Shown in pieces: positions 1-11,400 of a stretch of 64,000 nucleotides of DNA. The stretch is from Monoplex corrugatus (taxonomy: Eukaryota; Mollusca; Gastropoda; Littorinimorpha; Ranellidae): positions 38,922,130 to 38,986,129 of the forward strand of contig JAPXFY010000022.1 of assembly GCA_030674185.1 (NCBI GenBank), given 5' to 3'. The stretch's first letter is position 1; the number at the start of each line of letters is the position of its first letter. The notes beneath the pieces were generated by a model. That model did not search any database and was not told the DNA's origin. It saw nothing but the letters and a program-made list of their open reading frames with translations. Both the position numbers and the translations under genes were made by a program.

Positions 1-1585
1 TGGAATCCCCCTTACTTCCTTCCAACCCGTTTCTGAGGACTTTGTTAAGAAAATCATCATGAAATCCGGCATTAAAACCTGTGAACTTGACCCATTGCCA
101 GTTTCTTTCCTCACCCATTGTCTTGATACTCTTCTTCCTCACATCACCAACATCATCAACCATTCCCTCTCAACTGGCTCCTTTCCTTCTTCTTTCAAGT
201 CAGCAATTGTTAGACCTCTTCTAAAAAAGACGACTCTTGACCCTGAGAATTTGAAAAACTATAGACCTGTGTCAAATCTTCCATTTCTTTCCAAGGTCTT
301 AGAGAAAGTTGTTCTCAACCAGCTGTTAAACCACCTTCATTCCAATAACCTTGTCTATCCCCTTCAGTCTGCTTACCGTTCTGCACATAGCACCGAGACT
401 GCTCTTCTCAAAATCTGCAACGACTTACTGACTACTCTTGACTCTAACAATGTATCACTTTTGACTCTCTTGGACCTATCTGCTGCCTTTGACACTATTG
501 ACCACTCTATCCTTCTCTCCCGTCTGCATCACTCTTTTGGGCTCCATGATACTGTCTTGAATTGGTTTCATTCTTACATCACCGATCGTCTGCAAGTAGT
601 TTCTGTCAATGGTCTTTCTTCTAATGCTTCCTGTCTGACCTATGGAGTGCCACAGGGATCTGTTCTGGGCCCCCTACTTTTCATTCTCTACACCTATCCT
701 GTCTCCTCTATTGTCCAAGAACACCTACTTCAGCATCATTCTCTCTCGGATGACAATCAGCTGTATGTCTCTGGGCCTCTCCCTGACCTTCCCCTCATGA
801 TCCAAAACACCCAATCTTGTGTAGCCGACCTGAAGGATTGGATGACTGAAAACAAACTGAAATTGAATGAAGAGAAATCCGAATTGATCTTGATCACCCC
901 ACCCAAACTCCAAAATCACCCCTCTCTTCCAACCTCCATCACACTTGTTGACTCGTCTATCACTCTCTCCTATTCTGCCCGTAACCTTGGTGTAACTCTT
1001 GACCAAACCCTGTCCTTCCATCTGCATGTTAGCAACGTTTGTCGGACTTGTTTTCTTGAACTCCGCCGAATTGCTTCTATCCGCCATCTCCTCTCAGAAG
1101 ACACGACAAAGACTCTTGTCTGTGCACTTGTTCTATCTCGTCTTGATTACTGTAATGCTCTTTTGTCTGGTTCCCCCTCTCACCTCATTAACAAACTTCA
1201 GAAAGTTCAAAATCATGCTGCCCGTCTCATCTTCCGCTCTTCAAAATTTAACCATGTTACGCCATTGCTCTGTTCTCTTCACTGGCTCCCGGTTCAGCAA
1301 AGAATATCCTACAAGATTGCCTGTCTCTGCTTCAAATCTATTGAGTCTTCCTGTCCTGAGTATCTCGCCCATCTGTTACATCTCTACACGCCATCTCGAG
1401 CTTTGCGGTCCTCATCCGACACCCGTCTCTATAGTATCCCCATAGTCCGCACTAAAAGGTTTGGGCAGCGTTCTTTTTCCTATCAAGCTCCAACTATCTG
1501 GAATCAGCTACCTCGCTCACTCAGATACTCACCCTCTCTGTCCACATTCAAACGCTCCCTCAAAACTCATCTGTTTCCCAAATAA
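1..1585 (+). mobile_element. LINE-E: 3' part of ORF2 of a CR1/L2-like non-LTR retrotransposon
   Basis: The frame is open from base 2 to the stop at 1585, so the element continues left of the window. It contains RT blocks: NYRPVSNLPFLSKVLEK, LLDLSAAFDTIDH (motif A), GVPQGSVLGPLLFILY (motif B) and SDDNQLYVS where family members usually have F/Y-A-D-D. The C-terminal part has RLDYCNALLSG, LHWLPVQQRI and IWNQLPRSLR, typical of the CR1/L2/Rex group. The endonuclease and ORF1 are not in view. The altered catalytic box (S for A before DD) may mean a dead copy, although the frame is intact. It lies antisense to DNA2, presumably in a DNA2 intron. Confidence 0.85.
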
Positions 1586-1671
1586 CTGGTAATTTCTGCC
1601 CCCTCCCCCCATGTAATGTAATGTTGGCTTTATAATGTCTTAGTTTCAATGTGTCATTGCATTTGCATGTC

Positions 1672-1718
<47 letters not shown>

Positions 1719-1722
1719 GTGT

Positions 1723-1755
<33 letters not shown>

Positions 1756-1895
1756 GTGTGTGTGTGCGTGTGTGTGTTTGTGGGCGTGTGTGTGCGTGCT
1801 TGTGATTTCGGTTATATGTTTTGCCATTGTTAACGCCTAGGGCATTAATTTGATTAGGCGTACTAAATGTTCATAATAATAATAATAATAATAAT
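1586..1895 (+). repeat. LINE-E 3' UTR with (TG)n tract and ATA-rich tail
   Basis: A C-rich spacer is followed by a (TG)n microsatellite (about 1674-1800), then ATTTGATTAGGCGTACTAAA and an (ATA)n tail ending near 1895. A related tail in reverse orientation, with TATATAGCGC, occurs at 52172-52250. Confidence 0.6.
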
Positions 1896-3235
1896 ACACA
1901 TAATCAGACTTTGGACTCACCATGCAACACACACAATCAGACTTTGGACTCACCATGCAATACACATAATCAGACTTTGAACTCACCGTGCAATACACAT
2001 AATCAGACTTTGGACTCACCATGCAATAAACATAATCAGACTTTGGATTCACTGTGCAATAAACATAATCAGACTCTGGACTCACTGTGCAATACACATA
2101 ATCATATGTTGGACTCACCATGCATTACACATAATCAGACAACTCACCATGCAATACACATAATCAGACTTTGAACTCACCATGCAATACACATAATCAG
2201 ACTTTGAACTCACCATGGAATACACATAATCAGACTTTGAACTCACCATGGAATACACACAATCAGACTTTGGACTCACCGTGGAATACACATAATCAGA
2301 CTTTGAACTCACCATGGAATACACACATCAGACTTTGGACTCACCGTGGAATACACATAATCAGACTTTGAACTCACCATGGAATACACACAATCAGACT
2401 TTGAACTCACCATGCAATACACATAATCAGACTTTGAACTCACCATGGAATACACACAATCAGACTTTGGACTCACCGTGGAATACACATAATCAGACTT
2501 CGGACTCAATGTGCATTAGACATAATCAACTTAAGACTCACCGGGCAATACACATAATCAGACTTTGGACTCACCGCACAATAAACATAATCAGACTTTG
2601 GACTCACCATGCATTACACATAATCAGACTTCGGACTCACCATACATTACACATAATCAGACTGAACTCGCCATGTATTACACATAATCAGACTTTGGAC
2701 TCATCGTGCATTACACATAATCAGACTGAACTCACCATGCATTATACATAATCAGACTGAACTCGCCATGTATTACACATAATCAGACTGAACTCACCAT
2801 ACATTACACATAATCAGACTGAACTCGCCATGTATTACACATAATCAGACTTTGGACTCATCGTGCATTACACATAATCAGACTGAACTCACCATGCAAT
2901 ACACATCAGACTTTGGCCTCACCATGCATTACACATAATCACTTTGGACTCACTGTGCATTACACATAATCAGGCTCTGACCTCACCATGCAATACACAT
3001 AGTCAGACTTTGGACTCACCATGCAATACACATAATCAGACTTTGGACTCACCATGCAATACACATCAGACTTTGGCCTCACCGTGCATTACACATAATC
3101 AGACTGAACTCACCGTGCAATACACATAATCAGACTTTGGACTCACCATGTAATACACATAGTCAGACTTTGGACTCACCGTGCAATACACATAATCAGA
3201 CTTTGGACTCACCATGCAATACACACAATCAAACA
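1896..3235. repeat. 33-bp minisatellite, about 40 units
   Basis: The unit is about ACACATAATCAGACTTTGG plus ACTCACCATGCAAT (33 bp; some units 30 or 31). Because 33 is divisible by 3, short open frames appear on both strands; these are not genes. Variants alternate CATGCAAT, CATGGAAT and CATGCATT in blocks, showing local homogenisation. It probably lies in the DNA2 intron after exon 13. Confidence 0.9.
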
Positions 3236-3345
3236 TTTTTAGAGAGCAAGAAGATTTCAAGCTGTTAGGAAAGCTGACCACATTCCACTATGTTGTTGTA
3301 CAGTCGACATCTTCAATGAACGTGCATGCCATTACTGTTACTGTT

Positions 3346-3876
3346 ATTTTTGTTTAAAGCCCAGCCGACTGCGTAGAGCCATATCAGGCTATAACCATTT
3401 CAAAACATATACAATACTTCAACAGGATGAAAAAGGAAAAGAAAATTCAGTACATATATCAATACATTTGTGCGCATAATCTAGGGAGATGCCCCTGGCG
3501 CTGACCATTCCGTCCAATTTATCACACATGGGGTTTAAAAAACATACCTGAATACAAAACTCAGGACACTAAAACATATATAAGAACGGGCTTAAATTAT
3601 CTAAAATTGCTTCCACATATCTCACTTCCCTAGAGCCAAAAATGCACTAAGTACATGTACCCAATTATCAATCCTAAGAGAAAGTACATAAGACTTTATC
3701 GAACACATACAGGTGAATGGACCAGCAAGGCAGAAAATGATAGGAAGAGATGACAGAAAGCAAAGGAGGAAGACAGAAACAAAGACAGTAATAGAAGAAA
3801 GGAAATTTCTAGCACAGAATTTCCAGAAGGTGGGGTTATTATTTATACTGAAAGAACCCCCAGCATCCCCACAGGA
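3346..3876 (-). mobile_element. R1 element copy 1 (non-autonomous retroelement, ~530 bp)
   Basis: Read on the minus strand, R1 begins CCTGTGGGGATGC and ends GGCTCTACGCAGTCGGCTGG plus GCTTTAAACA, like a LINE or SINE 3' end. Shared internal landmarks are ATGCCCCTGG and GACCAGCAAGGCAGA (plus strand). No protein-coding frame is conserved between copies. Two other long copies and several partial ones lie in DNA2 introns, plus one upstream of exon 1. Confidence 0.75.
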
Positions 3877-3954
3877 GTGGATGTGCATATGGGGTATTTT
3901 CCTGTTTTCATAAGCCAGCCATTGACATGACTTAAAGGATCTTAAACAAACATG

Positions 3955-4113
3955 TTTGATATTTTGAGTGTATACACATGAAGGTTCAAGTCCTTGCAGT
4001 TCAACACACATGTTGAGCCGGGTGACCAGAAACATCTCCACCTTTAGCCACCAGGTGGAGTGTCTAGGTGGATTGAACCCAGGTCCTTGAATGTCTGATA
4101 TTTACTTATTTGA
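3955..4113 (-). mobile_element. SINE-2 fragment (tRNA-derived)
   Basis: On the minus strand it begins near GGACCTGGGTTCAATCC, a pol III B-box-like sequence, followed by CCACCTGGTGGCTAAAGGTG. A plus-strand copy is at 35245-35397. Confidence 0.55.
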
Positions 4114-4144
4114 CTCATTTGTCTCTGTCACCTCACTCCCCTAT

Positions 4145-4343
4145 GTCCCCAGGGTTATGGCACTGTCTAGGTAGGACCTGAGGACCTGGCCAGCTCGTGG
4201 GTTTATGTGCAGGCTTAAGGCTTGTGCAGTGATCATTCTGGATCTTCTCTGTCACATGGCGCCTGTGATGTTAGTGCATATGGAATTCATTCCGAGCGCA
4301 GAGACGTCATCTTGAGAAACTGAAACTGAGACTGAAACATTTG
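4145..4343 (-). repeat. R2 dispersed repeat
   Basis: Reverse complement of the family beginning (GTTTCA)n, then CATCTCCGCGCTCGGAATGA, CACAGGTGCCATGTG and CACATAAACCCATGAGCTGG. Other copies: 13193, 22896, 62281 and 63739. Confidence 0.7.
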
Positions 4344-4386
4344 ACTACCGCACCCAACTAGCATAACCCCTTGACTTCCTCAAAAA

Positions 4387-4912
4387 ATGGTCCAACTCAA
4401 CATCTGGAAAGACAGGGGCATACCAAATGGCCTGAAAATTAGACTTTTAAAATGTTTGATCTGGCTAGTCATGATTTATAGCTGCGAAGCCTGGACTCTG
4501 AGAAAAATTGATTGCAGAAGAATTGAGACAGCACAGATGTGGTTTTATCAGAGACTACTACGTGTCAAATGGACAGATAGAAAAACTAGTGAAAGTGTCC
4601 TGGAAGAACTTGATACCACAAGAAAACTATTAGCAGACATCAACAAGAGAAGACTAAAATACATTGGCCATGTGCCACGCAGCAAGAACACGGACCTCAT
4701 GGCAACCATCTTTCAATAAAAAAAATTAAAAACAGAGGCAAAAAGGAAGAAAGGCAGCCCCCAATCCCATACATCGAGAACATAACCAACATAAGTGGCC
4801 TAAATATTCAAGTTGTCCACAAAGTCAAGACAAATTGGCCTGGAGGGAGATGGTGATGTCAAAAAGTGCAGCGGCCAACACTGAGCCCTGTGACACCGAC
4901 AGGTGAGATCCG
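4387..4912 (+). pseudogene. LINE-A 3' fragment
   Basis: Encodes LKCLIWLVMIYSCEAW, FYQRLLRVKWTDRKTSES and RRLKYIGHV, about 35-60% similar to the C-terminus of the intact LINE-A at 39985-43110, then frameshifts into its 3' end (GCGGCCAACACTG, CGACAGGTGAG). Severely 5' truncated. Confidence 0.85.
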
Positions 4913-5060
4913 ACATCTGGTGAGATGACTGTTCCCAGATATGTGGGATTTTCAACTTGTCTCAATGTTGTGCTATTTGCTGTAATTTTTCATGAGAGGA
5001 TTTCTTGTTATTTAGAAATTACAATTTCCTCAGTCTTTTTTTTGAGTACCACACTGATGA
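4913..5060 (-). pseudogene. LINE-B internal fragment
   Basis: Matches the region at about 53150-53290 in the LINE-B reverse transcriptase 3' part (for example GACTGTTCCCAGATATGTG against GACCGTTCCCAGGTATTTG). It abuts the LINE-A fragment. Confidence 0.7.
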
Positions 5061-5079
5061 TGCAAGGTTCATGGGCCAC

Positions 5080-5121
5080 AGTTTGTTTGTTTGTTTGTTT
5101 GTTTGTTTGTTTGTTTGTTTG
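5080..5121. repeat. (GTTT)n microsatellite
   Basis: About ten tandem GTTT units. Confidence 0.95.
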
Positions 5122-5134
5122 TACTGCCCATCAT

Positions 5135-5330
5135 AATGTTCCAATCATTCCGGTGCTGTCTGCCTAATGTTCTATAGTCCTCCTCCCTGTTCCATTTCAA
5201 GATCTGGTCAGCACATAGTTTTGCCATGGGCCAAGGAGTCTGCCAAATAATGGCTGACGGAAATGGGTGGAGCGCATATGGAACTGCCAAAGTGCAATGA
5301 ATCCCTCTTGAACAAACCCCTATCATGTAC
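5135..5330 (-). repeat. R4 dispersed repeat
   Basis: Contains GGTGGAGCGCATATGGAACT and ATGAATCCCTCTTGA. Related pieces are at 11205-11275, 15064-15128 and (reverse) about 51885-52000. No coding capacity seen. Confidence 0.5.
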
Positions 5331-5388
5331 TGTCAATCATGCACTGTGAAGACATCGTACAATCGCTGTGTAAGTGTCGACCCCTCAC

Positions 5389-5478
5389 CTGTCCTTTGTG
5401 CTCTGCGGAGTAAGATGCCCTGCCTGTCTTCAGTTCCAGGGGTACCACCTTCCTCCTTACGCTGCCCTGCTTCACCAT
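5389..5478 (-). CDS. DNA2: DNA2 exon 13: catalytic Glu/Lys
   Basis: 90 nt, 30 codons, phase 0 on both sides, acceptor GTTACAG at the edge of the 31-bp minisatellite, donor GTGAGG. It encodes VVPLELKTGRASYSAEHKGQ, matching human [20 protein letters not shown]. E993 and K995 are the nuclease E-x-K pair. No later DNA2 exon is visible to the left. Confidence 0.95.
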
Positions 5479-8400
5479 CTGTAACATGTACACCATGTTG
5501 ATTTTGTATCTGTAATATGTACACCATGTTGATTTTGTGTCTGTAACATGTACATCATGTTGATTTTGTATCTGTAACATGTACACCATGTTGATTTTGT
5601 GTCTGTAACATGTACATCATGTTGATTTTGTATCTGTAACATGTACACCATGTTGATTTTGTGTCTGTAACATGTACATCATGTTGATTTTGTGTCTGTA
5701 ACATGTACATCATGTTGATGTTGTATCTGTAACATGTACATCATGTTGATTTTGTGTCTGCACATGTACATCATGTTGATTTTGTATCTGTAACATGTAC
5801 ATCATGTTGATTTTGTATCTGTAACATGTACATCATGTTGATTTTGTGTCTGTAACATATACACCATGTTGATTTTGTGTCTCTATCGAGTATACCATGT
5901 TGATTTTGTGTCTGTAATATGTACACCATGTTGATTTTGTGTCTGTAATATGTACACCATGTTGATTTTGTGTCTGTAATATGTACACCATGTTGATTTT
6001 GTGTCTGTAATATGTACACCATGTTGATTATGTGTCTGTAATATGTACAACATGTTGATTTTGTGTCTGTAACATGTACACCATGTTGATTTTGTGTCTG
6101 TAACATGTACACCATGTTGATTTTGTGTCTGTAATATGTACAACATGTTGATTTTGTGTCTGTAACATGTACACCATGTTGATTTTGTGTCTATAACATG
6201 TACACCATGTTGATTTTGTGTCTGTAACATGTACATCCATGTTGATTTTGTGTCTGTAATATGTACAACATGTTGATTTTGTGTCTGTAACATGTACACC
6301 ATGTTGATTTTGTGTCTGTAAATGTACACCATGTTGATTTTGTGTCTGTAATATGTACACCATGTTGATTTTGTGTCTGTAACATGTACACCATGTTGAT
6401 TTTGTGTCTGTAACATGTACACCATGTTGATTTTGTGTCTGTAAATGTACAACATGTTGATTTTGTGTCTGTAACATGTACACCATGTTGATTTTGTGTC
6501 TATAACATGTACACCATGTTGATTTTGTGTCTGTAACATGTACACCATGTTGATTTTGTGTCTATAACATGTACACCATGTTGATTTTGTGTCTGTAACA
6601 TGTACACCATGTTGATTTTGTGTCTGTAACATGTACACCATGTTGATTTTGTGTCTGTAACATGTACACCATGTTGATTTTGTGTCTGTAACTGTACACC
6701 ATGTTGATTTTGTGTCTGTAACATGTACACCACGTCACTTTTGTGTCGTAACATGTACACACATCACTTTTGTATCTGTAACATGTACACCACGTCACTT
6801 TTGTATCTGTAACATGTACACCATGTCACTTTTGTATCTGTAACATATACACCATGTCACTTTTGTATCTGTAACATTAACACCATGTCACTTTTGTATC
6901 TGTAACATGTACACTATGTACTTTTGTATCTGTAACATGTACACCAGTCACTTTTGTATCTGTAACATGTACACCATGTACTTTTGTATCTGTAACATGT
7001 ACACCATGTCACTTTTGTATTGTACATGTACACATGTTTACTTTTGTATCTGTAACATATACACCACATCACTTTTGTATCTGTAACATATACACCACAT
7101 CACTTTTGTATTTGTAACATATACACCCATCACTTTTGTATCTGTAACATATACACCAATCACTTTTGTATCTGTAACATATACACCACATCACTTTTGT
7201 ATTTGTAACATATACACATCACTTTTGTACATGTATACGTCACTTTTGTATCTGTAACATATACACCACATCACTTTTGTATCTGTAACATATACACCAC
7301 ATCACTTTTGTATCTGTAACATATACACCACATCACTTTTGTATTTGTAACATATACACCACGTCACTTTTGTATCTGTAACATATACACCATGTCACTT
7401 TTGTATCTGTAACATATACACCACATCACTTTTGTATCTGTAACATATACACCACGTCACTTTTGTATCTGTAGCATATACACCATGTCACTTTTGTATC
7501 TGTAATATGTACACCATGTCACTTTTGTATCTGTAACATGTACACCATGTCACTTTTGTATCTGTAACATGTACACCATGTCACTTTTGTATCTGTAACA
7601 TGTACACCATGTCACTTTTGTATCTGTAACATGTACACCATGTCACTTTTGTATCTGTAATATGTACACCATGTCACTTTTGTATCTGTAACATGTACAC
7701 CATGTCACTTTTGTATCTGTAACATGTACACCATGTCACTTTTGTATCTGTAACATGTACACCACGTTACTTTTGTATCTGTAACATGTACACCATGTCA
7801 CTTTTGTATATGTAACATGTACACCACATCACTTTTGTATATGCAACATGTGCACATCATTACTTTTGTATCTGTAACATGTACACCATGTTAGTTTTGT
7901 AACATGTACACCGTGTCACTTTTGTATCTGTAACATGTACACGTCACTTTTGTATCTGTAACATGTACACCATGTTACTTTTGTATCTGTAACATGTACA
8001 CCACATCACTTTTGTATCTGTAACATGTACACCATGTTACTTTTGTATCTGTAACATGTACACCATGTTACTTTTGTATCTGTAACATGTCATTTTGTAT
8101 CTGTAACATGTATACTACATCGTTTTGGTATCTGTGAGGTGCTGTATCTATAATGAGACAAAAAATGAATGATGACTAGGTCTGAATGATGGACCAGTCG
8201 GTCATGGTGTAGCGGTGAATGCAATGGAAAGTTGAGGGTTCAAATTCCCCCTCCCCATCAATCCCTTCAAAAATCATTGTGGGATTTGTCAGTGTTGTTC
8301 TTTTAAAAACGCAGAAGACATAACTACAAAGGTCATATCCAATTAACCCTTTCACTCCTGCACCCTATCCAACAGCTGCTAAAAACCTAACATTTTCACT

Positions 8401-11400
8401 CCCTCACCCTATCCACCAGCTTCCCACAAGAAGCTGGTAGATAGGGTGAGGGAATGAAAGGGTTAAGTTTTTACTAAGTTTCTGCTTTGCTGTACTGGCT
8501 GATAATACAGGCAGCTGGAGTATAGGGTGAGGAAGTCAAAGGGTTAATGTACTCACCTCAACTTCCACTGTCATATCGATTTTTCCTTTCACACCAATTC
8601 TGAAAAAAGGGAGAAAAGTTTTTTGAAAACTTCAACAAACATATACTTTTTTCTTTCATCCGGAATCTACAGAAACAGCATTATCACATCTCTCATTGAA
8701 ACAGACCTGCAGAATAGTTCAGACATAACAATCAAACAGGCAAATCAACAAACCAACAAAAACAAATAAATATGGGCAACCTTCAAAACATCATAAACAA
8801 ACAAGTAAATTATATAAACAGCCTTCAAAACACCCTAAACAAACAGGCAAATCAACAAACAAAAACAAATAAATATGGACAGCCTTCAAAACATCATAAA
8901 CAAACAGGCAAATCAACAAATAACAGAAACAAATAAATATAAATAGCCTTCAAAACATCTTAAACATACATGCAAATCAACAAACAAACAAAAACAAATG
9001 AATATGGACAACATTCAAAACATCATAAACATACAGGCAAATCAACAAAAACAAACGAATATGGACAGCCTTCAAAACAGCATAAACAAACAGGCAAATC
9101 AACAAAAACAAATAAATATGAAGAGCCTTCAAAACATCACAAACATGCAAATCAACAAATAACAGAAACAAATAAACATAAGAGCCTTTAAAACACCACA
9201 AACATGCAAATCAACAAACAACAGAAACAAACAAATATAAACAGCCTTCAAAACATAAACATACAGGCAAATCAACAAAAACAAATAAACATGGACAGCC
9301 TTCAAAACATCATAAACAAACAGGCAAATCAACAAAAACAAATAAATATGGACAGCCTTCAAAACAGCATAAACAAACAGGCAAATCAACAAACCAACAA
9401 AAACAAATGAATATGAACAGCCTTCAAAACATAAATACACAGGCAAATCAACAAAAACAAATAAATATGAACAGCCTTCAAAACATAAATACACAGGCAA
9501 ATCAACAAAAACAAATAAATATGGACAGCCTTCAAAACATTATAAACAAACAGGCAAATCAACAAAAACAAATAAATATGGACAGCCTTCAAAACATAAA
9601 TACACAGGCAAATCAACAAAAACAAATAAATATGGACAGCCTTCAAAACATTATAAACAAACAGGCAAATCAACAAAAACAAATAAATATGGACAGCCTT
9701 CAAAACATTATAAACAAACAGGCAAATCAACAAAAACAAATAAATATGAACAGCCTTCAAAACATAAATACACAGGCAAATCAACAAAAACAAATAAATA
9801 TGGACAGCCTTCAAAACATTATAAACAAACAGGCAAATCAACAAAAACAAATAAATATGGACAGCCTTCAAAACATTATAAACAAACAGGCAAATCAACA
9901 AAAACAAATAAATATGGACAGCCTTCAAAACATTATAAACAAACAGGCAAATCAACAAAAACAAATACACATAAAGGAAAACTAGAAAAAAAAAAAAAAG
10001 GGAATGTAAACAAACCTTGGGGACCAAATGGTTTCCTCAATATCATGGATCTGGACAACGTTGACATCACCAACACCATCACCACACCTGTATGTTGAAT
10101 AGATAAACACATAAATAGATTGATACTGTTAGTTTTGTTTAAAGCCCAGCTGACTGCACAGAGCCATATCACGGCTATAACCGTTTCAAAATACACACAA
10201 TACTTCAACAAGAAAAAAGAAAGGAAAAGAAAATTCAGTACACATATCACTGTCTTTGCACACATAATCTAAGGAGATGCCCCTGGGTTGAGCACTCTGT
10301 CCAATTTACCACATAGGGGATTTAAAAAACATACATGAATAAAAATTTAAACATTACAAAGGACACTAAAACATACATAAAAACAGGCCTAAATTACCTA
10401 AAATTGCTTCCGCATACCTCATTTCCCCGAGAACCAAAAACACACTTAATACATGCACCCAATTACCAATCCTAAGAGATAGTATCTAAGACTTTATCGA
10501 ACACATACAGGTGAAATAGACCAGCAAGGCAGAAAATCATAGGATGAAATGACAGAAAGCAAAGGAGGAAGAAAGAAACAAAAGAGAGTGAAAGAAAAAA
10601 AAGGAAATTTCGAGCACAGAATTTCCAGAAGGTGGGGATACTGTTTATACTGAAAGAGCCCCTGGCATCCCCACAGGGGGAACATTTAAGTAAAGAAAAG
10701 GTTTTCCCACAACAGTGATGCAGCAGAAGAGTGAAGAGGTACAGACTTAAGTTTTCTTAGGTTCTTATACTGAAAGAGCCCCCGGCATCCCCACAGGGGT
10801 AGAAAAAGATAGTAGTCCAGAAAGGAGAGTGTTGCAGTAATGAAGACAAGACAAAATGAAAGATGTCACAAGTTCATGGCAGGTGGAAGAAACAGGAAGA
10901 AAAAAACGGTCACATTCATAGACAGATGTGACCTGACCATGCAGAGGCAAACGAAAGAAGGAGAAAATGGCTGATGCTTGTTACCTGTTGCCAGTGCCGG
11001 AGACAGTGACGGAAGGTACATGTTTAAACAGCCAAGTCTGGAGTGGACCGATATACTGTTCCACCTCCTCCATCACTCTCTCCTCACTCACACACTGTCC
11101 GTACCTGTTGAAACACAACAACAATAATAAGAACAATTAACAACTAGACCTTGCTAGAGTATAGGGTATGTGAACTTGCGCAGGCTTAAGGAATAATGCC
11201 AAATAGTTGTCAGCAGATTTGGGTGGAGCGCATATGGAACTGTCCAAGTGCGATGAATCCCTCTTGACCACACTTTGAACCCCAATAACATCTACAAGGC
11301 AAAGCCAGAACAAGATTGAGGCAATTGAAATGTGGTTTCTGAGAAGAACATTAAGATTTCCATGGACAGCAAAGAAAACAAATGAGACAGTCTTGAAGGA

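Noticed and set aside
1896..3235. CRISPR array (30-33-bp repeats)
   Set aside because: No unique spacers, and the window is clearly eukaryotic; it is a minisatellite.
3622..4041. Hydrophobic 139-codon frame on minus, similar to one at 19504-19956
   Set aside because: Both read the same R1 repeat; ends are not conserved and other copies are broken.
5771..6798. Long repeats such as MVYMLQTQNQHGVHVTDTK on minus
   Set aside because: Translation of the 31-bp array, three units per 31 codons; no start context or conservation.
8970..10027. Open frames on both strands across the 57-bp array
   Set aside because: Unit lengths 57 and 54 are divisible by 3, so frames persist by chance.
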